Assembly (NCBI GenBank): GCA_003342895.1
Contig: PTFA01000029.1
Span: 1,116,001-1,180,000 of the forward strand
Reading direction: 5' to 3'
DNA: 64,000 nt
From: Casuarius casuarius
Taxonomy: Eukaryota; Chordata; Aves; Casuariiformes; Casuariidae
The notes under the pieces are model-generated. The model searched no databases and had not been told where the DNA came from. It saw nothing but the letters and a program-made list of their open reading frames with translations. This document shows, piece by piece, positions 11,701 to 26,659 of this stretch (the first letter of the stretch is position 1; each line of letters opens with the position of its first letter). The position numbers and the translations under genes are program-made.

Positions 11701-14700
11701 TGTTTTGCTCAGCAAAGTGATACAAAGACCTAAAGCTGGAAGGAGAGATCCTGCAGAGGCAGTGTTAGCCTGACTTCAGTAAATCCATGCTGCTTTACCT
11801 CCACTAAGTGCACAACTTAAGCACCTACACTTCTCCCATAAAGGGAAAACCAGAGATGGCATCTGTGTTCAAGGCTGGAGACATGACTGAATGTCCCCAA
11901 AACACAATACTTCCCCAGTTGCTTTACCTGCCCTCAAAGCTTTCAAGCATAGAGGCTAGTTAGGGTCCTTCTAGGGTGCTTCTCTACTTAATGCCAGAAT
12001 TATTCCAGCATAAGGAATGCCTTAAGGTCTCAAGGCCATCTTTGGTTCCCATTAGTCCCTAACCAGACACTCAGCATCCCTAGACAAAAAGATTTTTAGA
12101 GTAATCCCCCAAAGCCACTAGCACTCTTAGAGGAGTCCAGATGCAACAGGCGTGCCTGTACAGAGGCAGTACCAGCCAGGTGGAGAGCAGCAACAGCAGC
12201 AGGCCAGAGAGGAAAAAGCATCTTCCAGTAACTGATGGTAGCCAAAAAGGTGACTAGAAGCGTAGCAAAAATATCAGGAAGCACTCCTGAAACCAGGGTG
12301 TTTTATCAACCCAGCATTTGAATGTAAGTTTTACTTTTCACTAAGAGTTCAGCATCTAAGCTGTATATGGAAAGGACCACAAATGCCTGGGATAACAGTT
12401 TGGCTGAAACATTGGAATGAATTAACCTACATAAAATGAAACAGAAGCAGTCTTGGCTTAAAACACATGTGCAGCACTCTAACCTCTGTAGACTTGAACT
12501 TGTAGTTCAGGGGCAGCTTTAATCAGCAATGGACATAGCAAAACACGGGGCAAAGGGCAGGCGTTCTGCATCATGTACTCTACTGCATGTTGTAATCGAG
12601 CATGCGAGTATGTGGGTGTTGCAACACCCTGAACACGGGGATCTTAATCTATGGCATGTGAACACAAGTACATGAGAAGAAAAAAGCCTCATGAGCCTTA
12701 GCTTTTGCAGACACAGGGCAGGGTACTGTACTAGATTTATGAGATGATATCCAGGTTAGAGCAGCCTGGAAATTTTTCCTTCAGCAAACCCTTTTCCCAT
12801 TGGAAAACTTCAATCTGTCAAAGCTAAAACTTCTTTGGGAACATCAAGTTGAAAAGGATACAGAAAGTTTTCCTTCTCTGCCAGGATGAAGCTTTCTGGT
12901 TAACAGAAGAATGGCTCCAGAAAAGTCGGATTATATTTAGCCCCCTGAGCTACCTAAATGGAGCACTACACTCCTGGTAGTCTGAGATGTTTCTTTCCCT
13001 CAGCCCCTCATTTCAGAGGTGTTACACATTGCATAAAAAATATATAGGGGAAACCAAATAGGCCATTGGCTCAGCACAGGTGGGAAAAAAACTCAAGATC
13101 AAGTCTTTTACATGAATCAGGTCTAACAAATTTGAAAGTAGTATTTCACATCCCACACCACTGACTTATTTTTGAGAAGTCTCCTTTTCCTTCCAGACCA
13201 AGAGTAAGCTAACAGCTTTCTGGTGTCATTCAGGAACAATTTGGAGAAGCTTTGAAATACTGAAGAGCTTTAAAGGGTGGGAAAACTATTTCCCACATGC
13301 TTCCATTAAATACTGTATTTAGCTAATACAGCAGCATCTGTAGGACTGATCTTTATAGAAGAGCCAGTTGAAGTCCTCTCCACTTTGGCTGTAGGTATTA
13401 CTCCATAAACCAAGGAAGTAACAGGAGCTGAAGGTAAAAATATCAGCTCTCCTAGCTATAGCTGTAGGACCCCCTTGTAAGAAGCTTCCCTATGATTAAG
13501 CTCTAGTACAGTCACAGGGTGCTATTTTCCATTTATTGCCTAGCTAGCACTATGGTTCCTAAAGCTTTTGGATCAACAGACCTGAAACCCTCAGAAATTT
13601 GAATGGCTCACTCCACTTTTTTGCTTTGAGTGTTTGCAATAAAGGGGTGATGCAATGTCATTCGCATTGCTTAATATCATTTCTCAGACACAGAATGATC
13701 CACTAATAACAGTTTAGAAAATTCCAGACTAACAGAAGTCAACAACCACTCCTCTTGGATATAGACCTTCCCACATCTAGCCAACCTTTGCTGCCTCTTG
13801 GCTTGGATGGCTGCCATAGTTAACCCTTCAAGGGGTTAATTGAAAGCTAATGCAACCAAGACTAAAAAGGTAGTTTCATCAGAAATAGCAAGTTTGGGTA
13901 CAGATACTTAATTCAGGTATTTGCAGACAAATCAGGCTGAATAAAGCGCGCAAAGCTAAAACACCTCACTTTCATTTATTTTAAATTCTATTTAAGCTCA
14001 CCTCTTTTAGAGGTACATAGCAGCCTCAACTTGCTTTAAGAGAGACTGCAAAAATCTCAGCAGAACGAGAATTTTCAGTATAAAACTGCTTCTGCTCTCA
14101 CACACCAAGATTATTCCAATCTTGGCAGCTCTGGGTCAGAGATCACAACTGGGCCCCGAAAGATTATTAAATCAGTATTAAAGCAGGATGAGGACTAAAT
14201 TACAGGCGCCTACTAGACAGAGTCTCATACTTCCTATGTCACAAAAGCTGTTACTTTTCAGCAACTGGCTGCATACCAGAAAATAGATATGAAATAGCAA
14301 TTTTAGTTAGAGCTGACTTTCAAAACACATGTCATAATTTATTCAGAGGGAGAAAAGCTTCTTACCCTGTGCTCTTTGCAGGCTGCTGCGTTGAGGAGAA
14401 TACAATGATTTGGCCTCTTTCTCAGGAAGGATAGTAGCATCAGATACTTGCTGAGGGCAGAAAGGGTCCTGGCTGTTTAAAATTCCTCTTCATATCCACA
14501 TTCCAGTATGAACCATGGTCACGCCAGAGACTGCAATTACATAACAACAAAACAGACTGTGCTCCCATTAGCTGTTACTGATGCAAGCCCACTACTGCTT
14601 TTTAAGGCAGAAAAATTCAAATTAGTTGAACATCCTATCGGTCTGTGTAGTTCCATCCACATGCCTCCACAAAGCTTTCCTCTGGTAATAAAGACTCCAC

Positions 14701-16589
14701 TGTCTTCAATGGGACCTGCTCAGTACTAAAAAAGACCACACACACACCCCACAGATCACGTTCCTGAGGGCAACAGCAAAGGCACGTAGTAACTGAACTT
14801 AATTTTCAAACTTCTGCATTTAATGACCTTTCCAAAAGGTTAAAGTCTTTCTGACAGTGCAAAACCTGGAGTCTCCTTCCCTTTGGCTAAACAAAATCTT
14901 ACATTCAGACACTGAGGGTTACCAGCTACACTCTGCACTTTGTATACACTCTCAGGTGGTATTCTAGGTAGTGACCATCCACAGAGCTCAGCAGAGGAGG
15001 TGTAAAATAGGCCTAAAATACCTCCTCAGCAGTCACAGCTAGCAACATAGAAAAGAGTCATGCTTGTCCCATTACTGATGCACTGTGTATGAGGCAACAC
15101 AGTAAGTGAAGAGTCCTAAAGTGTGTTGAACCACATCCATGCAGAGCTAGTGAGTCACCCTTGCCTGGCCTTTACAGTTAGCATTTCATTTAAGACCACC
15201 ACTGAGTTTACTATCACTTACAGATAGACAGAGCACAATAGAGCATCATGACTATGTCCAAGTCTATCCCAGTACTTGCCTCTAAGTGATGAAATTTAGC
15301 TTTGGTTCTAAATGTCTCCCTGTAATAACATCTTTAATGCCAAGCTACCTTATTCCCCCACAGTAGTGGTAGCAAAGTGCTACCCTGGTTACATAATAAA
15401 AAGGAACTAGTAGGGAGGGTGTATAAAAGTAATACCAATGAAGTTACTTGTGCTAAAGTTTCTTTGGGGAGTTACAAAACATCTGAAACTCATCCCATCA
15501 ACCTTATACTACTGTCTTTGTAAGAGGAATGTATAGCATGCTTGGAGTGGCTTGGCACCCATGAAGGGGAAGGGGGAAACAGTTGTAACAAACACTCATG
15601 ATGACAGATGAAGTCAAGATCTATGTCAACATCTAAGTCAACATCTATGCTTAAATGCAATTTGGAGGATATTATTTACCTGGTGTAAAAAAAAAAATAG
15701 GTGGACTAGATCTTAATACTGATCAGCACTATACATGCAAACACTCTGCAAAATATTAACCAAGTGAAGTAAAATGAGTTAGAATGTCAGGTGCTTCCTA
15801 CTTCGTAATTCCAGATTTTTATAAGTTAACTCTCACTACCTTACTCCACCAGTTTCCACTGGTTATTTTCCACTAAAGACTCAAACAACGAGCATTATTT
15901 CATTACTATGCTCAATATTATAGTTTCCTCCTTTTATGGTACCATTGCAAGAACCAAAGAGAAAAGGTACAACCTTCTTTCTGTTAAGGTATGGCCCCAT
16001 AGGCCCTTCCTAGAGTTTGTGCCTTTGGCACATGAAATAGCTCCCCAATAGAGCAGGCAAATGATAATCAAGATAAAGACTTAAGTATATGAATAACTTT
16101 CACCATGTGTATTAGGCTGAAGACAAGGGTAACTTCACTCAAGGGTTAATAATCTGCCCAGGGTTGGAGCCTATGTGAAATGTCAGCATTTATCTAAAGC
16201 TATAAGGAAGACTTGTTCCAGCTTTCAACACCAGCAAATAAAAGACCTTATTTTAACAAGTTCAAAAAGCAAAGCAATTTTGTTGTTACCACAGTTTTTT
16301 GCCTGAATGTATGTCTGTGTGTGTATAATAAAATGAATTGGTTAGTCCACATGAGCTTTCCCCAGGAATGCAACAATATCCAATTGTAAAAGTGGCAGCA
16401 AACTCCTACCTGAGGCAAGTTTAGCAGAATTCAGATTTGCTAGTTTTTCAGTGACAGGATGAGCATCCTTTTCTCAGAAGCCCGTTTTTGTCCCGTAAAT
16501 AATTACACATTTGATTCAACACATTTGGGCAGGTCCAGGCAATGTTAGACTGGAAGCTGCAAGATGAGGAGTGGCTATTTTCTAATAAC
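8746..16589. other. Intergenic DNA, no gene recognised
   Basis: No conserved exon, RNA gene or intact mobile element was recognised on either strand. One ATG-less open frame on the minus strand (9111-9380) encodes a hydrophobic segment and is discussed in the findings. Confidence 0.5.
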
Positions 16590-16720
16590 CAGGGTAAGGA
16601 AGAGGGCACTGAATCTCCTGCCTATTAGCCTCACTCACTTGTGTGCCTTCTCTGTGCCTCAGTTTACCTATCGACAGCACTCTTCTGATATTTGCTTGCT
16701 TCATAAGTTTTGGTGCTGTT
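16590..16720 (+). repeat. MIR-type core-SINE relic
   Basis: Contains ttctctgtgcctcagtttac followed by ctatc, closely matching the MIR stretch CTCTGTGCCTCAGTTTCCTCATC in plus orientation. The flanking sequence is weakly MIR-like. Old and diverged. Confidence 0.6.
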
Positions 16721-19700
16721 CAACAACTGATGTTCATAAACTAGACTCAAGTACTAGACACCTTGCACCATAAATATAAACTCTAATAACTTCTCTTCAC
16801 AGCAGAACACGCAGCTCTGGAACTGTCAGGTATTTTAGCATGCTGGAAAAACATAAGAACACACTTAACTGAAAGTGCCTTCTCAGACTAAATGCCTCTG
16901 TTCAGGCTTACAATTTACACTAGAAAAATTAACATCCACTCCAGGCTAAACTGTATTTTGAACCCACATAGCTTTCTGCACCTTGATGAGAACAGACAAT
17001 GCTAGTAGGAAATACACACATCAGCACTTTTCTTCTCCCTTTAGCACAATACAGGCTTTGAAGTAGCAACAAATGAGAACAGGTGTATTTTGTAAACAAT
17101 TTTTTACATCAACTTTCAAGTGTAGATTACCATGTAAAATGATTAAAAGACTCAACATCTTCCCTTCTGCAAAAGCTAACATAAATAAACAATTATTCCT
17201 TTTTTGCAAAGAAATTAGGTTGATCAGTTAAGTCTACTGCAGGAAAAACTTGAATTAGTCTGATTAGTCTCAGCTACTTAAATTCAAAAACAGATGCCTC
17301 ACTTTGCAAGCCTAGCGATTAAAGGCTGCATTCACAAAAAAATTGGATTACACACACTTAAGACAATACCTAGCATTTTCCAGCCCTCCCCCTGCAACAG
17401 ATGGCCTCTACAATTAATGACTTCAAAAAATTCTGACTAAAACTCCTCCAGAGCTAAGACATGGCTGGCCTTGCTTCAAGAGACAAAGGTATGCATGAGC
17501 CAAGACAATTTTAAACATTCTCCTCGCATTAGGACTTGTCACACAGGTCAAGAAAGCCATTCAATTCATTTACATAGGAGTGTAAGTCAAAATACAGTGC
17601 TTGCATGTTCCCAGAAGAGTCACCCATATGGCCACTAGCAGCACAGAAGAGGTAGAAGACTAATATAGCATGCCAGACAGTAAATAAAACCCACATCTCA
17701 CCCTCATAAGGCTCTAGCCAGCAAGTGAGAAAGCAGGGACTCAGAGGCACAAAATAGCTCATTATCTACCCCAGAAGGCACAGCACTGCCACACTGCTCT
17801 TTATCAAGTCCTTAACAGGTGTAAAATTAGCACTCCTTATTAAGGACAATGGAGTTACATCCATTGCCAGCAGCTGAAGAAATGTGCTAGAATTGTTCTC
17901 ACCTCCGGTTAATTCACTACCATTCAATACGGGGCATGAAGCCTGTAAATTAGCAAAGTGCTTGCTGAAGCATTGTGGTAAGTTAAGCCAGCGTGTAAGC
18001 ACCCTTTCCAAACACAAGTGCCACAATCCAGATCATGTTTTTATCAATGCCAGTGTAAGTTCAGACAAACTAAATTCACTTGAGTGTACTTTCTCCAGAT
18101 CTGCACTGATGTAATCTGTAACCAGGATCTGAAGCTATAAGAAATCCTCATAAGCAAATTCCGTGGCGAGTTATTTTCGGCTTTTCTAGCCCTACTGAAC
18201 GTAGATCTACCAGCTGCACCAATATTCTCTCTTCTCAATTACTTTCAGTTCTTTCCCAGAAGCAGTGAAAGGAGTTATTTACTGAGGGAAGCAAATCCCT
18301 ATCAGATGTATCTCATTACAGAAGATGATCTCAGGTTTAGGGCCAGAAGTCCCTGAATCACTCTCAGGAGTATGTAACCTCATTACAAATTTTTCTCTTT
18401 TAATAATATGCTGAGCTTTAAAAGCAAATTATTTAGATTCAGACTGTGCATAGGAGCTTTCCTAACTGCTGAATCATTTTTATCCAACAGCACAGTACCT
18501 CTCACCACTCTCCCCCTTATCCCTAGCAACTTGGAGAGCATTGGCCAACATCAAACTAATCTGACGATTAGATAAGGCCAGAAATCTCAGTAATAATTAC
18601 ATTCCCACGGGGTTTCATGAAAACTGGCGGTGAGATAGAGGAGGAAATTAGCTCCTCCACCAGCAAAGGGTGGGCACAAGTCAGGCAATGCCTTCGGTGG
18701 CATTGGACAGCCAGCCAGCACCTGAACTAGCCACAGCCCATGTTGTCTTTTATCTGCCAAGGTTGTCACAGGGAAGGTGTCAGGAGCTTGGGTTTAGTAG
18801 GAGGGGACGGAGGTGTTTATAAAGATGTTTATAAATCGGTAAGAAATCATGCTTCTTTGTTTCCAGTGCAAGATGTCATGCACAACCCAAAGTCCAAACC
18901 ATGAGACAAAGCTCTCTTGCGTTAATATATTCTACTACTGCGGTATGCGGGAATGGTACTGGTCTAAGTAAGAACAGTAAACTCAGAAATGGTTAAAGCC
19001 ACAGGTTCTCTTCTGTTATAGTCGTTCTGCAATTTTCCTATCATTGTTTTATGATGCAGTTAGAACATGTCTGAAACACCCAATATAAAAAGTGAACTGC
19101 TTCTGTGTCTCTATTCAAAGGCCTCTGAACAAGTTCAAGTCTGGACAAATTTGAAAAAAAAGTTTGCTAAGATACAAAAAGCTTACTGCTGTCCTTGGTT
19201 CATGGCAAATCTTAGAAAAGGCAAAAATCAACATAAAGCAAATAAAAAGAACAATTTGTCTTTACACAGACCAAATCTCCAGCTCTTGTTGGATTGGTAG
19301 GTGTGGTGAGCCACCAGCACACTGCCAGGGCTGTAGTACCTATCTAGGTCCTTCCACAACGGAGGCCACTGCTCGAAGAGCTGCGTACGACCACAGCCTT
19401 TTCACTTCTTGCTCTAAATGCACAGTGAAGTCTGTTATTTCTTCATGGCTCTCACCTCCCTCTGGGCAATGGGAGCGATTGCAATCTGATACATATTAGC
19501 GCTAATGAAACACCCGTTTTGACATTGAGCAGTTTAAAACTTAAGGTACAAGTACAGCAACTGCAGTGCAATAAGGACAAAAACTGGAAAGCTTCCAGGT
19601 GACCTGCAGGGCCTTGCTACACTGGCACTGAAATCAGTGACATTGCTTAAACTAGGCCTGGGACTTTCCAAAGACTGGGACCTAGCAGAACTTGAAACAT

Positions 19701-22700
19701 ACTCTAGTTACCACAGATGCTTCCGTCAACCAGTGAAGCTACTCAGTCATGCACTGATCCTCTCCTCAGCCTACAAGCACACACTCTGTAAATAAAAAGC
19801 AGCAACAGGTCCCTTAGATGGGTATGTGCCAATGCACTGCAGGCTGGCAAAACAGGTCAGTAATTCATTCTGATACAATGATAGCACGACAAAGGCAAGG
19901 CTGGTGCAACACATTTGTAAATGTGAAGCCGTGCTGCCTTTGTTAAAGTATTGCCACATTTTAAACTTATATACAAATAATAAAACTACTGTTTGTGCAG
20001 CCCGTTGCTGTTGGAGATTACAGTTAAATCACCCCTTGTGAAGTATCAGGAGCTCTATGCAAATTGCAACACAGTGGAAGCCACTTGAAATGCATGCAAC
20101 TACTTGTATGGGTCCTAGAGAGCCTGGGAGCAGCCCTACATGATCTCATTTACCATCAGCTGGAAAATTATTAACTAGTGCTGCACATATACAAGGGGCA
20201 GAGAGAGGTTTTTGCAGTCCATGACATTGGATACACGTTTTCCTAAGGGAGAGAAGGGAAGGTAGGACGTTAGCATTTCCAAACGTTCCCAGTTAGTTTG
20301 CATACGGTGCTGTCAGCCTGCTATGCTCATTTTCAACTGGATTATTAACACTGCTAACGGGGAAGGGCCTTGGATGGCAGGGACTGCGCTGCTGCATTCC
20401 TGCATGCAGGGAGGAAGGCTGGTGTGGAACAGCCTGGTACATACAGAGATGAAATCCCTGGCCATACTCCCAACAGATACAGGCATATCTATTATATTAA
20501 GTAATCTTGCAGCATCGAAGGCTCAAATGTCACATCCATAACATCCCTGTTGGAGGCAGGGAGTATGCAACTCTCCAACTTGCATTTATACATCTGAAAA
20601 GGGATCTTCAGTCTCTATGGCAAACCAGTCAGTGTGTCATCAATATATCTGGAAATCTCTCCTGACACAGCTAATCCAAATAGCTTCCAGTAGTTTCTGA
20701 TTTTAAAGGAAAAGGAAAAAGGTGTCATGAAAGTTTAATTCTACGATGACGTTTCAGAACTTACCTTGTGTTTAAGCAGCTGGCTATCAAGGACAACCCC
20801 ATCAAGTAGCTTCATCACCCAGACTGAAGAAGAAAAATTTTTACAAAGTCATCAGACTTCTGAAGAGAGCTCCAGGGCACCACAGGAATATACCTGACCT
20901 TAGTTTGATGCTCCATTGCATTTTTTTTTTTTTTTTTTTTTTTTTGGTAAAGAGTGTCTTGATAAAGCAATGTAATAAGCTCTGAACATGTAAACCAAGA
21001 AAAGCAGTAGGTTTCTGCATTCAACACTCTTCATTCAGCAGGCTACTGGATATGTTCCAGAGATATCCCATACCAATGAGTAGCTGTCTTGCTGGAGCTC
21101 TTCAGAGAATATGCAGTGCATATGCATTATTCAGCAGTTGCTTAAAAATATCTAAAAAAAAATCCTAACAGTTCAAGCTTCGACCTTTTTAACTTGGATT
21201 TAGTAATCATTTCAACTTAATGTCTACACTCAACAGTTAATGAGAGCATGGCACAAAACTCTGAGCAGTTCTCAAATGCAATTCAAATACAAGCATAGCT
21301 CAGTGGACCTCAAGCAAAGAAATTCCAGCCTGTAATACATGAAGATCACTAGTAAATGTGTCCGCTGTGCCTAGTGGCACTGCTGGTCTGATCCTAAACG
21401 TAACTCCACTGGCCTCACCACAGCCGAGTGTTTGAGTGGAGGTGAACTACATTCCCAGTTTTTCCACTTACAAGACTGCTTTCCTTTACCAACCAACCCT
21501 TGCCTTCTTATACTGTGTGCTTTCCTGGCAGGGGCTAGCTCATGCTTAAAATCTGCACAGCACCTAATGAAGTGCATTTACAGCTGGAATACTAGCAATG
21601 AACAGCTAGAAGAAAAGGTGACAACGCTTTAGATATCAAAGAGCAAATCAGAGACCAAGAGAGACACCCAAAGAAGTCACAGCAAGAAAACCAGAAGATG
21701 CCCAAGAGCAAACTAAGAATTGGGAAAAGGAGAAAATAGGGAAACTCTGAATTTGCAAAAGCATTTTATAAAATTACTGCATCAAAGCTACACATAGGAT
21801 GTGTACACACAGTGATGTGACCAAGGATATAAACAGTGTTGGGGGCAGCACATAGCTGCCCTAGGTCCTTGCCAGCCCTTTATATCTGCCTGGTATGTAC
21901 ACAGCTTTTGCAAAGAAATGCAGTCTGGCCTCTGGCATTTTCTTTCTTTATGAGTATACATTACTACATTTTTCTCTTTCTGTTTCTCTCACAAAAAGCT
22001 AAAGGGAAAGCTTTGTTTTCTCTCATTTCCTGCCATAGAGGTAAATAACATTTCTTCACTTTGAAAACCGAGCAGTTTGAAAATGGCAACCCACGGGAGC
22101 CTGTCTGCAGCATTTCAGCTGCCAGGGCTGAAGGTTTTCCCCACACTCAGTAAAGGACATGGTGAGAGACATATTTTTAAGAACGGTTATATGCACAGTT
22201 TGGAGGGAGACACGCTTTGTCCTTCCCTGCTATTTAGACTAAAAAAATTGTGTTTGTACAGCACTTAGCCCCATGAGACTGAAGTCTTTAGGTACAAATA
22301 TAACTCATTTAAATGGTAATGTACAGTGGAATGAGTGTCACCCTTCAAAACAAGAGCTGTTTGTAAGTACGTCTGTGCCAGGTGCTGACAAATGGCATGT
22401 CGTTGTTACAGATGCAGGCAGAGCTCTAGGTGAGCCAGTATTTAGAAGTCAGTTTTTCCAGTCAAAGGCCAAACTCTAAAACGTCTGCTTATTTCTCCGC
22501 TGCCTGTGCCCTGGAGCATTGCACGTGGCTCCCAGAGAGCGGCACATTAGGACACTACAGGTAGTTCCCATGCAAGGTCAGATCAATTAAAAAGTGTTTT
22601 AAATCCGGTCACATGAGCAGTGGCAAGAGCTCTGAAGGGCAGGATCAGAGGCTATCTGGTGCCCTTGGTAGGAGAGGCCGCTAACACGGAAGCATGAACC

Positions 22701-23830
22701 TGGTCTTTCACCTCGCTGAGACTGAAGGCTTTGCCCCTTCTGGCTGCTTAATACGCAGACTGCTGTAACATCAGCCCTGCCAGAAGTTAGCTAATGACTG
22801 TTTCTTCCCTTACTGAAGTCAACAGCAAATCCCCATTTAGTCTCAGTAAAAGATAGGCTTGTGTTTTCAAAAGTCAGGCTGAGCTGCATTAGCCATCCCA
22901 GGGAGACAAGGTAGCGCCAAGCTGCTGCATTCCTTTGCCAGACCCGATAGGAAGCTCCCATGGAAACTGTCACATTAAATTAAAAATAAAAAAAAAAAAA
23001 AGCAGAAGCAAAACCTTTGCAGAATGAAGGTGTATGGGTCCATGCCAGGATCTGGGCTGTCCATTCCAAAGCCAAATCAGCAGAACGAAAGCCAGCAAGG
23101 AGGGAGCTCCTTATCAGAGGGATTCGAGGAAGATCCTAATCTTTATAGCACACATCAACCTAAAGTGTACAGCAAAGTGAATTAAGGTAGTAAATCAGTG
23201 TTGATACAGTGGAGACTAGGCAGAAATGTTACTTGGAATGGCTGTTTTGTATATAAGCATCTTTTTACTGTCCTCGGTGGGCTGTAGCCAAGGGAATGCT
23301 GCCCATCTCACCCATCTGGGAGCTGCAGGAATATGCCTGGGAATATCCTGTTTCAAGCTGAATGCAACAGTCGGAAGCAACGGCTCTAGAAAAGGCAGGG
23401 AAAAACAGGCCACTGGGGAAGTGCATGTCACCCAGAAGTCCCCGTGTGGGTTGCTCGGAAGGAGAGGTCATCACCATGCTCCCTTGGCTTGTGGGAAGAG
23501 TCCTAAGAAACGATGAGTGAAATCACATGTGCCTAAAGAAGCTGTTGCAAAGTTACAGTAGTGCCATACACACCCTATCATCAGGCAGTCCCCTGAAGGT
23601 CTGATAATAAATCTCTCTGAACATCTACACTGTCAAGAGTTATGTCTCACTCCACATATTTCACAAACAGCTTTCTGTAAGTCATATTCTGCATGAAGCC
23701 ATGAGATGCTACATATGGGAGCAGCCTGGGAGCCAGTTTCTGCTTTCTAATTTGCACTCATGATATCATTGCACATCAACAGACTTATTCTTTCTTTTGT
23801 CCCAAATACCACTGGTAAATAAAATTTTTT
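16721..23830. other. Intergenic DNA, no gene recognised
   Basis: Only short open frames without recognisable families. It includes a T25 run (20921-20945) and an A-rich tract at about 22980-23001. A 96-codon ATG frame with a hydrophobic N-terminus at 23226-23516 is discussed in the findings. Confidence 0.5.
20921..20945. repeat. Poly(T) tract, 25 nt
   Basis: Uninterrupted T run. No recognised SINE body beside it. Confidence 0.95.
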
Positions 23831-23834
23831 TGAG

Positions 23835-23990
23835 CAGGATTTTCATCTGGTGAGAGTCAGCATAGCTCCACTGAACCACTGCTAAAGCAGTCAATGGGAT
23901 ATAAGCCAAAAGTGGAATGTTTTGCTGGGTATAAACCAGATCTACTCACTTGTTTAAGCAGGTGCTTAAAAGCTGTAGCGAGCTTGGGCC
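23835..23990. repeat. Possible ancient amniote dispersed repeat (family not named)
   Basis: Phrases such as gattttcatctggtgagagt, catagctccactgaa, cagtcaatggga and aagcaggtgcttaaaagc resemble an interspersed repeat I recall from turtle and bird genomes (the 'ccattgaagtcaatggga' type). I cannot name the family and the match is weak. Confidence 0.3.
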
Positions 23991-26659
23991 AGTATACACC
24001 ACCACGTTTTTAATCTGTGTCCACTTCTGCCAACTTGGACATCTGATACAGAAGTCATCTTATAGCTAACATTTTTGCCTTAAAACCTGCCTATAGCCAC
24101 AATATAGAACAGCTGCCTGTGGAATTATGTTCCGCACATAACTTTAAAAATAAAATGCAAGTGACTGGAAAACATAGGTTTATAACTAGAAACAAAATAC
24201 ACGAGTGTCTTGAAATAGAAATAAATGAAACGCTTTCCACATGCTGAGAAAAGAACAAATAAGCTCATATTTGTATTGCATTCTCTATTAGTACTGATGT
24301 TTCAATACTGCAGTTCAGGGTGTCCTAGAAATACCTTAGCTGGGACTGGTTAGACCAGAAGCACTGCAAGAAAAAAGATTTTACACATACATTAAATGAG
24401 TTTTGCATGCACACTGTAAGATTGCTCTGTAGCAAAGCTATTTGTAGCAACTGCATTTCCAAAGACTTGAACCAATGTCCCCATAGATATACACCACTTA
24501 GTACATGGTTAGCAGCAACGCAGCTTACAGGAGTGACTATGGACTCATTTTTCCGGCCAATCCTGCAAATTCTGACAGCTCCCAGGAGTGGTTTTATTTA
24601 TTAGTCTATGACTGTTGGGTGGGAAGATCCAAAACTGAGCTTGGCGGCTATCTCCAGAATCTAGGGCACTTTTGAGGGGACCCAGTCCTGTTGCTGAGAG
24701 CTAAGCGTGATGTGAGCTTGCTGAGTGACCTGGGTCCCCAAGGGAGCCAGAAAGTGTTCCCCCAGTAAGGAGGAGGGAGAAATTTCATGGGAAAATCGGC
24801 AGGCAGGGAGGGAATGAGCCCTGTGGGGCATATGGAGAAATGGAGGCCTTTCTAGTGTGAATTAGCCCTGCAAAAAGGAACTCATACAGTGCTCCAGTAC
24901 TGGTGGGTTTCTAAGGTTTTATTTGATACCATAACAAATTCAAAAACATCAATTCTTCAAGTGTATGATTTAATGGCTCTCTTAAATCATTATATCTCAG
25001 TGGAAAAATAATGAAATAAAGCATCCAGCCTCATTTTGGAATTATCACTAGTAACATTATATAACTGAGTCTTTTGCAAAATAGACTTGAATCATATGCT
25101 AAGCATATATTTGTATAAATTTTAACTGGATGGAAGTGCAAAAGTAACCAAAAAAGGAGTATTACAGGATCTGAGAACTTCTCTTGAGATATGGAAGATA
25201 ATTTACTCTCCACAACTACAGATAAAGAGTAGAATTTGCATAGGGAAAAGTCTACTATTTCATCCATCAGTGCCTCACCTTATTTTGCATCTCTGGCTGT
25301 TTTGTGTCACTGAGCCAGAGGCTAAATGCATTTAATTTGTATGCTAGTGCCATGTAGACATGGAACCAAGCAGCCCTGAAATGTCTCTTTTGCTACTTTG
25401 TGGAAAACATAACCATAGTTAAAAATTAAGGAGAAAATATCATACAGCGCAGGACTGATCAGCAAACACTATATGGCTGAGCATTTAAACAAATTGTCAT
25501 GTTTATATAATTAGGTGTGGGTAATTAGCGGCTTTAATTTTATTCTAGAGGCTTTTAATGTTGCCAGGAGGGGACATAACTAAGACTTTTGAGAAGAGGG
25601 CGAAGTGACTGGCAAAAAAAAGAAAAAAAAGCCACAAAAACCCTTGTGTCCATTCAAGAGGGGTTCACAGGCTACCCAGAAAAGACACAAGCCCAGCTCT
25701 GCTGTGCCCTGAGGGGGTCAGAGCCTACCACCTTTGCAGGTCCTTTGCAGAACCCACCTTGCAGCAGCCCAAGCCATGTTCTCCTAAGGGACAGTCCCAT
25801 GGCACCAGCAGCATCACCAAACCCAGCTCCTCACCAAACAAGGTCAGCCCAGCTGCAGCCTTTTCACTATACCCAACAAGGTAACTTCATCTGCCAAGTG
25901 CAGAGCTCCCCCGAACGCATTTGCCTTTGGCCTTCTCTTGGTTGGAGGTTTTCCCCTTTACTAACACATACTTGTCTCTCAGCACTCTGCTGCCTTTTTT
26001 ATTTTAGTTGTATTTATCTCACCCTTGCTCTGAAAAAAAAAAAATCACGATGTATTGAATCGCTGCCTGGGTTTTTTTCTGTCTGTGGAAGAACCGAATT
26101 ATCTGTGACTTTCCACACACACACAAAATAAATTAAACAGGAATTTACAACTTTATACATATATGTAGCAATCAAGGGTATCAGCGGGAGGATCCTACAG
26201 AAACCCCAGACACCATATCCCCATGCATACAACCCGGTGCAGTCCCAATACTTGACAAGCAACCTGAGGTGTGCCCTTTCCGGGGCAAACCACAGAGAAA
26301 TAAAGCAGGCATCATCACATGGCTCCCCTTGGCAGGATTCATCACCAGTTTTGCCATCTGAGGGCAGGACTGTGTTTAACTCTCCTCGCTGTGAGGAGGC
26401 ACAATTAGAAGATCAGAAACAAGGACAGCTGAAGAAACAGGATTGTCCAAAACCCAAGTCCTTATGCCTGAAGTTTCTCCACTGATCACTTAAAAGGACA
26501 GAGGTAATAGGATGATACGACGTCAGGAAGGTACCCAAATCCGCTGTCGCTGGAGCACAAAAGCCTGCCTGATGAATGTCACTCACTTTGTGTGAGTGTC
26601 TTCGTCTCCAAGAGGAATCACCATTTCATCCAGCATGTTTTAAATAATCGGTAGCAAAA
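23991..26659. other. Intergenic DNA, no gene recognised
   Basis: No conserved exon or RNA gene recognised. A 180-codon plus-strand open frame (25589-26131) is low-complexity at its C-terminal half and is treated as chance. Confidence 0.5.

Noticed and set aside
25589..26131. 180-codon plus-strand open frame
   Set aside because: No recognisable family, and a lysine run and simple-sequence ends. No supporting splice or promoter context.
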